Of a stretch of 64,000 bases of DNA, positions 55,001 to 63,335 are shown piece by piece. Location of the stretch: positions 1,426,001-1,490,000 of the forward strand of contig JAFCMP010000013.1 in assembly GCA_017506865.1 (NCBI GenBank). The letters are read 5' to 3'. This stretch comes from Tribonema minus. Taxonomy: Eukaryota > Sar > Xanthophyceae > Tribonematales > Tribonemataceae. How positions within the stretch are numbered: position 1 is the first letter of the stretch; the number at the start of each line of letters is the position of its first letter. The notes beneath the pieces were generated by a model. That model saw only the letters and a program-made list of their open reading frames with translations, made no database searches and was not told the DNA's origin. The translations under genes were made by a program, and so were the position numbers.

Positions 55001-58000
55001 GGGTAGGCATGTATCATGTTCCCATGGTAACAGAACGGGTCGCTGTACGCGGACCAGTTGAGCGCTGCTGCTTGGGCTGAGGGTAGGTAGGCATGTATCG
55101 TGTTCCCACGGTACGCGCAGGTATCGTGTTCCCAAGGTATGCGTGTGGAGGTCACCGCAGAGAACGGGTCGCTGTACGCGGACCAGGTGAGCACCGCTGC
55201 ATGAGCAGAGGGTAGGCATGTATCATGTTCGCAAGGTACACTCTGCGCGGAGAATAGGTCGCTGTACGCGGACCAGGTGAGCGCTGCTGCGCTTGCAGGG
55301 TAGGCATGTATGTCTGTCTCCGAAGGTATCTTTGTCTCTGAAGGTACGCCTGTGATGGAGATGACTGCGGAAATCGGGTCGCTGTACGCAGACCTGGTGA
55401 GCGCTGCTGCGCTTGCAGAGGGTAGGCATGTTTCTCTGTCTCCTAAGGTATTTTTGTCTCCGAAGGCACCCCTGTGTTGGAAGTGGCCGCGGAGAACGGG
55501 TCGCTGTATGCGGATGGAGTGAGAGCGCTGCTGCATGGGCAGAGGGTGGGCATGTAGAAGCAACATGTTCCCAAGGCACACGCAGCGCGGAGCAGGCGTC
55601 GATGTAGGCGAGCGCTGCCGCATGGGCAGAGGATATATAAGCATGTGTCATGTTCCCAAGGTATACGCGGCGGAGGTGACTGCCGAAAAGGGGCTCGCTG
55701 TATTGGTGGTCTGCTGCGCGGGCCACCGGGGTGACGTGAGCAGGCATGAACATGGGTACATAAGGTAGGTAGTCACCAGGGCTAGCGTCTAAAATAAACT
55801 CTTGCGCCACACACATTGCGCCAGCGTGTTGCGCCAGTTGCGCCAGCTGCCCCGGCAAGTGACTCGTGGCGCAACTGGCGATACTCACACACTTACTCAC
55901 GAGTATTACTTATTACTCGCGAGTTTACTCGCGAGTCTTGCCTAGGGTTAGTGCTTTGAACTAGGGCTAGTCAGCCCGTAGCCCTAACCCTAGCCCTCAT
56001 GTAAGCTCTATGGGCCCTAATAGTGACTCTAGAAGCAGAAGCCTTAATAAGAGTTGCGCCAGTTGCGCCATGGCTAAACTTGTTTAGCCAGGGCTCAAAA
56101 CCCAAAGCCAGTTGCGCCAAGGCCGTCTGAGTTTAGACGCTAGCCCTGGTAGTCAGATGCGTGGACCGCAGGCGGGCACATGTGAAACGGTACTCGATCT
56201 GCAATTTCAACCTGGACGCCCCCTGAACGCCCTCCACTTGTTGCGCGCCGGAAAGCGGAGCCGGGCCGCGTGGCAGCGCACACGGCTCAGAACTTTTGAG
56301 GACACACCCACCTACTTTGCTAGAAAAATCCATTCATGTTTTTTTTTTTTTTTTTCAGGAGTATATGTTCTAGATGTTTAGAAATTGTCAGTTTTCAAAA
56401 CTTGTCGGATTTAAATTGTAATATGTGAAAAATCAAGGTGTGTGTTCTATAAGCCATTGCATTCACTACTCGTTTCCGTGACCTTGCGCGCACGCGCAGA
56501 CGGAGGCGGGCTGCCGGGCTGCGCGCCGCCACGCTCCGCTTAGGACAGTGAGGACACCCACCTTCAAGTGTTCACTCAACACCTAAACTTCAACCACTCG
56601 CTTTGACGAACTTCCGCGCATGCGTAGACGGAAGTGGGCCGAGCGCCGCCACGCACCGCTTAGGACAGTGAGGAAAACCCACTTTATCAATCAGTCACTG
56701 CTTGCTTGAACTTCAACTACTCATTTGAGACAAACTTCCGCCACGCATACGCAGACGGAGGCGGGGCGCGTGCTGCCGCGTACGGCGCAGGACTTCGAGG
56801 ACACGTGGCGCGCGAGCGACGGCTACAAGGCCCTCATGCAGGAGCTCGAGACGCCGCCCAACAAAGACCACCAGGTCAGGAGTCATTATGGAACGACCTA
56901 CCTTTCAAGAGCATGTGTTTTTTTTTGTTTTTAGAGGTCAGGGGTCATTATAGAACGATATACCTTTCAAGAACACGTATTTGTTGTTCTTAGAGGCTAC
57001 ATGCAGGAGCTCGAAGCTCCGCCCAACAAAGACCACCAGGTCAGGGGTTGAACGTCAGTCATCATACATCAAAAAAGACCCGGTTGGGGGTGGAACGTCA
57101 GTCAGTATGGACGGTCTACCTTACAAGAGCACGTGCTTATTATTTTTCCAGGCTAACTGCAGGAGCTCGAGACGCTGCGCAACAAAGACCACCAGGTTAG
57201 GGGTTTAACGGCAGTCATTATAGGACGAGATACCTCTCAAGAGCATGCCATGTTGTTTTTCCAGGCTACATGCAGGAGCCCAAGGCGTCGCCCAACAAAG
57301 AGGGGTCGATGTGCGTCAGTATAGGACAGTCTGCCTCGCAAGAGCACGTATTTGTCATTTTTCCAGGCTACAGGGCCCTTGTGCAGGAGCCCGAGTCGCC
57401 GCCCAACAAAGTACACCAACTTCGCGGTTCAATGTCAGCCAGTATACTCAGCCAGTATACAGTCAGCCACTGTACGGCCAAGCATTTCCCTGTAAATAAA
57501 AGACACGTTTCTGCATTGCTTTCAGCAGCTGCGGACGCTGTAGCTGAATAACCGCCAGGGCCGCGAGGGGTCCGCGGTTCGGCTTCAGCCATAGATGGGA
57601 GCAAGTGCCTGAGTGTTGAGTGCGCAGATGCAACTTTTCGGAGCACATCAGCAAGGTACCACCTCAGCAGGTTCAATGCTGAGGCTGAGAATCAGCACCA
57701 TCATTCACCGACACAGACGTCGACAACAACAACGCACAGGTGAAGTTCTTCAACTCGTCGTCAAGCACTGACACTCCACGCCCCCCTCCCCCCCACAGTG
57801 GCGCCCCAACCAGGCGAAGCTGTACGCGGGCACGTGGCTGTACCACTTCAAGGTCTGCGCGGGCAAGCACTTCAGCCTGTTCCAGCGCGACACGGCGTAC
57901 ATCCGCACGCAGCTGCTCACTGCCGCCATGATGAGCCTGGTCATGGGTGCGTATGTATGCGTGTATGCGCATTGCTCAGAGTTAGGGGTAGGGTTAGGCT

Positions 58001-61000
58001 AGGATTATGAGTGGGGCTAGGTCATGAGTATGTAGCCTGTTCCAGCGCGACACGGCGTACATCCGCACGCAGCTGCTCACCGCCACCATGATGAGCCTGG
58101 TCATGGGTACGTATGTACGTGTGTGCTCATCGCTTAGGGTTCAGGGTTAGTGTCAGAATGAAGGCTAGATTAAAGTAAGGGTTTAGGGTTAGGGTCAGGG
58201 TTGGAGTTATTGTTGTGTGCCTCGCAATTAAGTGGAGGGGGAGGCGGGCTCCTCACAGAGCTTCAGCAACGGCGGCGATCATGTACTGCTCTGGCCAGTG
58301 GGTCGTCGAGCGTGACATGACTGCCACCACAGTAGCTCGCTCATCATGTTTGCGCTCAACCCCCCCCCTGTCCGAGGCGATGCTGCCCCATCATGAACTG
58401 CCATTGCGAGGCCATCTTCAAAGGCCGCGTCGTTGGGGCTGAGCTCTCAATAAAGATTTTTTTCCTTTCAAAGTGCTATGATCTACTAGAATCTCGTTCA
58501 AAGGTGTCGTCAACCAACAGTAGATGCTTCTCATTGTTTCACGCTGCGGCAATCGGTTCATGATGCCTGCGATGGTGTATCGCCGGCCGCGAGCTCTGCC
58601 TGATCTCCGCTGCCAGTGTCCATCTTCAACCTGCCTGTGGATGCCATTAACTTCAACTTAACTTCAAGTCATTGCTCCATCTTCGTGTCAGCCCCGAAGG
58701 ATAGGGCCCCCCCATTTGCGCGGGAAGAAGTAGCACCCACTCACGGCAGCGCTCCCCCTCTCACTCATGCGCCGCCGCCCTACGGACCTCGCCCTATAAC
58801 GGGGTTATAGAACGGGGGTATAGAACGGGGGTTAGGGTGGGGGCGGGGGGTATTGCGGAAACTGGGGTTGATGCAGTGGCTGCTGCGGCATCGCCGCAAT
58901 GCTGCTCAGCTGCATAGGAAGTGGGCGCGGTCCATAGGGGGGCGGCGCATGTGTGAGTTGCGGAGCGCTGCCGCGGGTAGGCGCTACTTCTCGATGCGCG
59001 AATGGGGGGCCCCTATCCTTCGGGGGCGGCATAGGCAGAGGCTGCTTGCCGTCCCTCACCAGCCACAAATTCACCCTCGCTATGACATCAGCAACTTTTG
59101 TCGCTTGTGCCACCGCCAATGGGCACTGTACGCGGCCACCCTGGTAATGTAAAACCCACTGAGCAACCCCGTGCTCGACTAGGCCATTCCAGTCCCCCGC
59201 ATCCAAATTACACACCGCAGTGCAGCGATCACAAAGCGACGCGCGCGCCCAGATTACCCAGATGAAAAAGATATTTGCATGAGCGCAGCAGCTTTGCGGG
59301 CCAGGGCCTTCAGAGCTGACTGAATCCTGAGCGTACATTGGTTTGTGCAATCTTCCTATGACATCTCTATTCATTTATAAAAATACCGTGTACCATATGA
59401 TTGTTGGCCGATCAAGCATGAATTCGTTTGCACAACCACTCCATTATAATATATATATATATTGTCGGCGTTGTTGGCTAATAATACCATCTGTGATGGC
59501 GTGTCCCTTGTTCCGTCGCTCGCAGGCTCCATCTTCCTCGACCTCCCTGCATGCCATCAGCTTCTTCAAGTTATCACTTCATCTTCACGCCAGTCCGCAC
59601 TGCAATGCAACAATCATGTGCCAATGATATCCGTGATGGCGTGTCCCTCGCTTCACTGCAGGCTCCATCTTTTGGCTTATACTACTGTCTGTGATCATTC
59701 CCGCCATCACTCTTATACCTGAAAAACTATTGGCTGATAATACCATTCGTGATGGCGTGTCCCTCGCTTTGCTGCAGGCTCCATCTTCTTTGACCTCCCC
59801 GCGGACGCCATCAACTCGAAGTTTGGCATGATGTTCTTCTCGCTGCTCTTCCTCTCACTCAACGGCATGGCCCAGGTGCCGGTGGCCATTGAGAACCGCC
59901 ACGTCTTCTACAAGCAGCACCAGCAGGTATGCGCATCATGTCAACGCCGACACTGCTTGCAGATACATCTGTACCTTGAAGTATGCTATGCTTTGAAAGA
60001 AATTGTCCTGCAAGTGCCGCGTCTACTACAAGCAGCAGCACCAGCAGCTATGCTTGCAGTGGCGACTACCGCTTGCAGGTGTATGCTATCCTTCGACATA
60101 CGTTCGCCATTCCACACGTGTGTAGAATGTTATTGTCACTAAATACGTAGTATGTTCATCTGCAGCCTGAGAATGTCAGCATTCAGAAGCACGCCTCGCG
60201 TGGCGACGGTAAGTACATGTGTATTGCAAAGGCGAGGATGTTGACGACCGCCACGCCTCTACAAGCAGCACCAGCAGGTATACAAAACGGCACCGGGAAC
60301 TACTGCTTGCAGGTGTAGCTTGCAGTGTGATACATGTGCTTTGAAATCCGCCTGCAACCGCCACGTCTTCTACAAGCAGCACCAGCAGGTATGCGCGCAA
60401 TGACGACCCAACGACACGGTTTCTACCCAGCAAGCGCCCGCTGCGCAGGTCTGCGTGCAGGCGCTGCTTGATCATGCTTACCCTGACAACTATACCTGCC
60501 ATGAATCTGATAACGTATGCCCCCCCCACACACACACCGCGGAATACCTGCCCTGAAACTGATACAACCCCCCCCCCCCCCCCCCCCCCCACACCACGAC
60601 AGGGTTTCTGACCCGCGAGCGCGGACGTCGCCGCTCGGGTCTGCTTGTTGCTATTACTGATGCACGCCCTGACTGCATCTCTGCTCTGAAAAGTGATACA
60701 TACCCCCCCCCCCTTCCCCCTCCCAACGGAAGGGGTTCTACCCGGCGAGCGCTGACGTGGCCGCGCAGGTGTGCGTACAGGCGCTGCAGGGCATCGGTGC
60801 GACGACCCTCTTTGCGCCAATACTGACAATACCTGCATTGAAACTGATACATACCCGCCCCCCCCCCCCCCTTCCCCTTTTTTCCTCCCAATGTCAGGGT
60901 TTCTACCCCGCGAGCGCCGACGTTGCCGCGCAGGTCTGCGTGCAGGCGCTGCAGGGCATCGGCGAGACGACGCTCTTCGCGCCGATACTGTACTTCATGG

Positions 61001-63335
61001 TGCACCTCGAGCGCACGGCGCAGAACTTCTTTGTCTTCTACGCGATGATCCTCGTGCTCAACCTCAACATGGCGGCGTACTTCCGCCTCGTCGCGGCGAT
61101 CATGCCCAATTTCAGCATCGCGCAGAGCTTCGCGGGCGTGACGCTCGTGTTCATCGTCCTCTTCTGCGGCTTCCTCGTGCCGGAGCCGGACATTGTCCGT
61201 GAGTGCCCCTGGAAAACTGTACTTGAAGTATTACAGTGTTAAATTCAAACACTTTGTTCAACAAGAAAGGACAGGCGACCCTGGAATATTGTACTCGAAG
61301 TAGAACAAAATGAAAATATCATTATTTTTGTTTTTCTTACCCTCGTAAAATTAAAACATCAATTTATTTGGTCTTCTTGCCCTCGTGTCCATCGTCCTCT
61401 TCTGCGGCTTCCTCGTGCCGGAGCCAGACATTGTCTGTGAGTGCCCCTGGAGATTTGGAAATATTGTACCTTTGAAAACAAGGATGAAAGACGTCCCATT
61501 TGAGTGCTGACTGAAGTCTGTAGCCTAGCCTGCTCCGCAGCCCAGCTCGAACGACCACTCCATCACTGCCGTCCGCCTTTTGCTCCGCCCAGACAACGAT
61601 TCTCTCTTGGGCAAAATTAGTGAACCATTCATGTTGGTATTGTGATGCGCTCTTTTTCTCTCGCATTAACATTGTCGTGCGTTGCGTGCTCACGCTCCTC
61701 CCCACCCCCCCCGTGTGCCCTCTCCCCCTCGGCAGCCGTCTTCATCTGGATCTACTGGATCAACCCCATCTCGTGGGCGTTCCGCACGCTCGTGCTCAAC
61801 GAGTTCCTGTCCCCGTTCTACAAGGACACGTGCTCCGTGGAGGTGCCCGCGGGAGCCGCCTGCCCCCTCTCGTGAGTACTTTGAATTTGTTGCAAGCGTC
61901 ACCTTGACACTGCACCTATATCAAGTTGAAGTACTTGAAACTTATGTTGAACATGCACTGCTCTCGTGAGTGCCTCAACGAGTTTCTGTCCCTGTTCCAC
62001 GAGGACACGTGCTCCGTCGAGGTTCCAGCGGGGACCACGTGCCCTCTCTCGTGAGTACTTTGCGCATGTTGCGAGCGTCACCCGAACACTGAAGAAGTTG
62101 AAGTACTTCGTACTTTGAATTACTGTTGAACATGCACTGCTCTCGAGAGTGCCTGGTGCACGGGATGAGCGTCGCCTCGATGCCCTGCACCCATGTCAAC
62201 TTGTTGAAGTACTTCACAAGTACTGCTGAACATGTACTGCTCTCATGAGTGCCTCGCGCACGCAATGGACCGTCGCATTGATACGTGCACCTGTGTAGAG
62301 TTGTTGGAAGTTGGAAGACTTCAAATTACTGTCGAACATGCACTGCTCTCGTAGGTGCCTCGCGCACGCGATGCGCGCCGCCTTGACGCCCTGCACCCCT
62401 GTAAATTTTGTTGAACTACTTTACAAAGAAGTGTTGAACAATCATTCAAGGCTGTGCTCACTGTCCCAGCGGTGAGCCATGCTTGGGCCCGCTCGCGCGC
62501 ACCTACTGCAGTAGCGTGCGGCTTACCATACAGCTGCCAGACCGAAAGCGTCGGAGAGCGTGCGGCATTTGCAACAGCATAGCAGCGCTCAACGCCTGCA
62601 AAGATGCAGTGCTCAGATGGTCGCCGAGAAGTGCACTCGTGCAAGTATGCGGCGACGAGCATGCTGCGGTGCACCGCACCCCCCGTTGGCGAGGAACCTG
62701 CTTCAGACAGTGACGCACCGCTGCGGCAGCGCTCAAGCGCTGCAAGCTGCAGCAGTTCGCGCGTCGCCAGAGCTCCCGCGCCAGAGGCAGTAGCAGTCTG
62801 GGGGACGCGGCGCAGTGGCTAGGGTTAGGGTCAGCCAACCCCAACCAACTCTTATTCTAATCCTGCTCCCAGCAGCACGTTATCGCCCTCACAACATTCC
62901 TGCGTTGCCTTTCGTTCTGCTGTGCGTTGCTGCTGCGCGCGCTTGCACAGGCTGTCCGACAGCCTGAGGGGCACGTGACGTGCTTAGGGTTGAATCAGCT
63001 AACCCTACGCCTAACCCTAACCCTAACTCTGCTCCCAGCAGCACGCCATTGCCCTCAAGAGAACGAACCAAAAGATCGTAGAGCTCCAGATGACAAGGAG
63101 TGGTTGGCCGCAAGTGCCTTCCGCCAATAACCGTGGTCACCTCATTATACCCCTGCGCTGCCTTTTCTTCTGCTGTGCACTGCTGCTGCTGCGCGCGCGC
63201 GTGCGCAGGCTGTCCGACGCCGTGCTGGGGAGCTACGGCTTCAAGACGGAGAGCGCGTGGATTGTGGGCGGCATCATATTTGTGCTCGGGCTGTGGGTGC
63301 TGACAGTCGCGTCCATCGCCATCACGCTGACCTAC
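43094..63335 (+). CDS. ABCG/PDR-like half-transporter, 18 exons, 3' end open
   Basis: A membrane ATPase with the NBD-then-TMD order of the ABCG family. Exons: 43094-43180, 44753-44912, 45843-45940, 46624-46737, 47809-47938, 49084-49250, 50032-50190, 51506-51565, 52030-52078, 52709-52836, 53706-53795, 54653-54775, 56755-56874, 57799-57946, 59778-59926, 60898-61198, 61736-61871, 63209-63335. All phases join, giving 782 codons without a stop. Walker A is GPPGCGKSS, the Q-loop AYVQQTDRH, the signature GVSGGERRR, Walker B VYLMDS, the D-loop GLDSST and the ABCG-type switch segment LLQPQPEVYALFD. Then come transmembrane helices in exons 14-18 (LLTAAMMSLVMG; MMFFSLLFLSLNG; FFVFYAMILVLNL; GVTLVFIVLFCGF; VGGIIFVLGLWVL) and FYKQ between helices. 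The wording is closest to PDR-like ABCG proteins of oomycetes, algae and plants. The substrate is unknown. It must dimerise to work. A weak candidate final exon starts at 63830 and stays open to the window end. Confidence 0.9.
44011..44320 (+). repeat. ~248-bp spaced direct repeat in ABCG intron 1
   Basis: GCGGTGCGCA[C/T][C/T]GCTCAGCATG followed by AAACCGCCGCAACTGCCTCA occurs at about 44010 and 44258, both inside the first intron. Confidence 0.8.
44345..44495 (+). repeat. Dispersed repeat family, copy A
   Basis: It contains AGATCGTAGAGCTGCAGG, then ATGCCTTCCACCAATAACCG, then GGCCACGAGCCAAACAGTGCC. Further copies lie at about 44565-44680 (5'-truncated), 54419-54550 and 63056-63140 (3'-truncated). 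All are in one orientation and in introns of the same gene. Class unknown (MITE- or SINE-like). On the minus strand a fragment can be translated (TTVIGGRH), which may be residual coding. Confidence 0.75.
44518..44560 (+). repeat. ABCG exon 2 acceptor-side echo
   Basis: GTGCCGCGCAG|GACTC occurs here with an intact AG and again at the real junction (44742-44757), about 204 bp downstream. Confidence 0.75.
44565..44680 (+). repeat. Dispersed repeat family, copy B (truncated)
   Basis: It starts within AACCGCAAATGCCTTCCACC and continues through GGCCACGAGCCAAACAGCGCC. It lacks the AGATCGTAGAGC head found in copy A. Confidence 0.75.
44990..45260 (+). repeat. ABCG exon 2 donor-side echoes (3)
   Basis: Copies of the exon end (GATGACTC..TGCCGCCTGAAG|GTAT) occur at about 45015-45055, 45108-45150 and 45210-45250. 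Each is preceded by a GTAGGG[C/T][A/G]CA word. The middle copy has GC in place of the GT donor. Confidence 0.8.
45530..45842 (+). repeat. ABCG exon 3 acceptor-side echoes
   Basis: GCTTCGCACGCTGC..CAGGCAGGAAGGTCGC followed by GACGA at about 45668-45710 copies the exon 3 junction (CAG|ACAGGAAGGTCGCAACGA). A weaker copy lies near 45540-45572. Confidence 0.7.
46738..46995 (+). repeat. ABCG exon 4 donor-side echoes (2)
   Basis: ACCAGCTCGGAGC-CAC and the ATTTCATGAAGG end recur at about 46816-46860. A more eroded copy (ACCAGCTCGGTGCC) lies at about 46919-46985. The real donor is CATGAAG|GTGCGT. Confidence 0.78.
47630..47808 (+). repeat. ABCG exon 5 acceptor-side echoes (2)
   Basis: CAG|GTTGGC-GA-C-CTGA-GTGCCTG occurs at about 47631 and 47703, before the real junction CAG|GTCGGCGGAGCGCTGATG at 47806. 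The nearer copy is the better match. Confidence 0.82.
47939..48305 (+). repeat. ABCG exon 5 donor-side echoes (3)
   Basis: CACGCTGACGCTGGTCATCG followed by GTGAGCA recurs at about 48052, 48165 (with the longer exon end GGCGTCTTCAAGCCCGG) and 48267. Each is followed by GTTGAAGTTGATGTTTG-type intron sequence. The period is about 105-115 bp. Confidence 0.87.
48776..48806 (+). repeat. Interstitial telomere-like (TTAGGG)n
   Basis: About four perfect tandem TTAGGG units within ABCG intron 5. It is not near a contig end and is on the coding strand as the G-rich strand. Confidence 0.9.
48918..49083 (+). repeat. ABCG exon 6 acceptor-side echo (Walker A copy)
   Basis: GGCCCCCCCGGCTGCGGCAA then GAGCTCC at about 48928 repeats the P-loop coding start. 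Its upstream AG is lost (CCGCTGGCC instead of CGCAGGCC), so it cannot be used as drawn. Confidence 0.82.
49084..49250 (+). CDS. ABCG exon 6: Walker A
   Basis: The exon completes a split Gly codon and reads PPGCGKSSLLKLLAGQI, i.e. the P-loop. It continues to SGDILYNGQ and ends AAYVQQ, the start of the Q-loop, which exon 7 completes with TDRH. Confidence 0.92.
49251..49460 (+). repeat. ABCG exon 6 donor-side echoes (2)
   Basis: GCGAGGCCAAAAACGCGCCG...TACGTGCAGCAG|GTATGT lies at about 49300-49362, and a shorter GAGGTTGCCGCCTACATGCA copy with a GTACGT donor at about 49420-49450. Confidence 0.85.
49862..50031 (+). repeat. ABCG exon 7 acceptor-side echo
   Basis: TTCAG|ACGGACAGGCACGTCGC through GACCATGGTCTT is an almost exact 50-nt copy of the exon start at 49860-49915, then diverges. 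Both it and the real site are preceded by C-rich tracts. Confidence 0.88.
50191..50735 (+). repeat. ABCG exon 7 donor-side echo gradient
   Basis: The first copy (about 50251-50350) is almost identical over 80 exon bases plus donor. Later units at about 50410, 50520, 50600 and 50690 retain only GGTGGACAAG..GGTGACGCTCGCC-like words and the ATTCATGAATTCATG spacer. This is a clear decay with distance. Confidence 0.85.
52030..52078 (+). CDS. ABCG exon 9: ABC signature
   Basis: A 49-nt micro-exon encoding VLTRGVSGGERRRVTLG (the last Gly is split). GVSGGERRR is the PDR-type signature. It is one of the smallest exons and, unlike most others, I saw no clear echoes of it. Confidence 0.9.
52250..52708 (+). 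repeat. ABCG exon 10 acceptor-side echoes (3)
   Basis: Copies of CGCAGGCGAAATGCTTGCGG occur at about 52273 (shortest), 52411 and 52561 (longest, with GGCAGTCAGGACGT). The period is about 145-150 bp before the real junction at 52706-52709. Confidence 0.87.
52709..52836 (+). CDS. ABCG exon 10: Walker B with Glu-to-Ser change
   Basis: It encodes EMLAGSQDVYLMDSISNGLD followed by SSTTYDIVSTMKK. The position after the Walker B Asp is Ser (codon TCC at the DS pair) where active ABC ATPases have Glu (family form LMDEIS or FLDEIS). The rest of the D-loop is normal. Confidence 0.9.
53000..53046 (+). repeat. Interstitial telomere-like (CCCTAA)n
   Basis: About eight CCCTAA-type units (one CCTAA variant) immediately after an exon 10 echo and 24 bp before the MITE. 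The orientation is opposite to the run at 48776. Confidence 0.9.
53071..53293 (+). mobile_element. MITE copy 2 (TA-flanked)
   Basis: A 223-bp relative of 28015-28234 with ends GGGTGGCAC / GTGCAACCC and TA on both sides. Internal words are shared (GCCAACCAGGAA, CTTGAGCAAACCTC, GAAGGGCG). It sits inside ABCG intron 10. Confidence 0.85.
53620..53705 (+). repeat. ABCG exon 11 acceptor-side echo
   Basis: GTTCAG|GTGGTGGC-GTGCT at about 53623-53645 copies the junction TCAG|GTGGTGGCGCTGCT at 53702. The surrounding TAACTGTCA..TAACTGCC words are also duplicated. Confidence 0.75.
54243..54300 (+). repeat. ABCG exon 12 acceptor-side echo
   Basis: GCAG|GGCGAGCAGAAG-GC-TG followed by CTGCCGTACTTTGAGTCCAT repeats the first 45 exon bases, then diverges after CGGC. 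Confidence 0.87.
54419..54550 (+). repeat. Dispersed repeat family, copy C
   Basis: It contains AAAGATCGTAGAGCACTAGG, then GTGCCTTCCACCAATAAT, then GTGGCCACGAGTTAAACAGTG. The most diverged of the longer copies. Confidence 0.75.
54776..55745 (+). repeat. ABCG exon 12 donor-side echo array (about eight)
   Basis: GAACGGGTCGCTGTACGCGG followed by ACCAG|GTGAGCG and variants recurs near 54833, 54953, 55034, 55160, 55251, 55371, 55493 and, eroded, 55590-55690. Units are 80-125 bp and share GCTGCTGCG..GCAGAGGGTAGGCATGTAT intron starts. It is the longest array in the window. Most copies keep the donor. Confidence 0.9.
55780..56150 (+). repeat. GCGCCAGTTGCGCCA-rich segment
   Basis: The word TTGCGCCAG is repeated many times at 55802-55880 and 56050-56125, and the opening phrase GGGCTAGCGTCTAAA near 55779 returns inverted as GTTTAGACGCTAGCCCT near 56132. 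The segment is thus bounded by inverted ends of about 15-20 bp and may be a small insertion. Confidence 0.65.
56150..56754 (+). repeat. ABCG exon 13 acceptor-side echoes (3)
   Basis: CGCAGACGGAGGCGGGC at about 56495 and GCGTAGACGGAAGTGGGC at about 56618 repeat the junction CGCAG|ACGGAGGCGGGGCGCG. An older copy starts near 56166. The CTTAGGACAGTGAGGA-ACCCAC segment behind them is an eroded version of the exon (GCGCAGGACTTCGAGGACAC). Confidence 0.8.
56875..57425 (+). repeat. ABCG exon 13 donor-side echoes (4)
   Basis: GGCTACATGCAGGAGC-CGA followed by CCGCCCAACAAAGACCACCA and GGT recurs at about 56994, 57151, 57263 and 57367. The first two keep CCAG|GT; the last two have lost it. The intron-start word TACCT[T/C]-CAAGAGCA is repeated too. 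Confidence 0.87.
57947..58112 (+). repeat. ABCG exon 14 donor-side echo
   Basis: An almost exact copy (about 70 nt) of the exon end from GCCTGTTCCAGCGCGACACG through GTCATGG|GTACGT at 58036-58112, one base different in the coding part. The unit is about 163 bp. Confidence 0.88.
59470..59777 (+). repeat. ABCG exon 15 acceptor-side echoes (2)
   Basis: GTGATGGCGTGTCCCT..GCAG|GCTCCATCTTC occurs at about 59494-59535 and 59633-59672, before the real one at 59750-59790. The first carries CTCGACCTCCCTGC. Units are about 120-140 bp. Confidence 0.87.
59927..60400 (+). repeat. ABCG exon 15 donor-side echoes (3)
   Basis: CTACAAGCAGCA..CCAGCAG|GTAT copies lie at about 60015-60045 (CTATGC, donor lost), 60255-60282 and 60360-60395. 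The furthest, AACCGCCACGTCTTCTACAA, is the best preserved, an exception to the usual gradient. Confidence 0.83.
60410..60897 (+). repeat. ABCG exon 16 acceptor-side echoes (3) with C-runs
   Basis: GGTTTCTACCC-GC-AGCGCC to GTCTGCGTGCAGGCGCTGC occurs at about 60417, 60601 and 60734. The nearest keeps about 95 exon bases (to TTTGCGCCAATACTG). C-runs at 60568-60590, about 60700 and about 60855 precede copies or the true acceptor. Confidence 0.85.
61199..61445 (+). repeat. ABCG exon 16 donor-side echo
   Basis: TCGTCCTCTTCTGCGGCTTC to GACATTGTC-GTGAGTGCCC at about 61391-61446 is almost exact, 240 bp after the original. Confidence 0.87.
61872..62400 (+). repeat. ABCG exon 17 donor-side echoes
   Basis: A copy from CAACGAGTTTCTGTCCCTGT to TGCCCTCTCTC|GTGAGTACTT lies at about 61976-62058. 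Shorter CTGCTCTCGTGAGTGCCTC-type units lie near 61960, 62137, 62237 and 62341. Each is preceded by GTTGAACATG. Confidence 0.82.
62925..63208 (+). repeat. ABCG exon 18 acceptor-side echo
   Basis: TGCTGCTGCGCGCGCTTGCA followed by CAG|GCTGTCCGAC at about 62927-62960 repeats the junction at 63183-63217, with the intron-end tract included. Confidence 0.8.
63056..63140 (+). repeat. Dispersed repeat family, copy D (truncated)
   Basis: It contains AAAAGATCGTAGAGCTCCAG and GTGCCTTCCGCCAATAACCG, and stops before the GGCCACGAG part. Confidence 0.75.

Noticed and set aside
54776..55745. CRISPR array
   Set aside because: The regularly repeated units are copies of an exon end plus donor with diverged intronic spacers, in a eukaryotic gene. 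No CRISPR-like conserved repeat is present.
60166..60208. Possible 43-nt exon between ABCG exons 15 and 16 (PENVSIQKHASRGD)
   Set aside because: It has AG and GT borders but would leave phase 1, while exon 16 needs phase 0. Joining exon 15 directly to exon 16 gives the expected FYKQ....FYP sequence.
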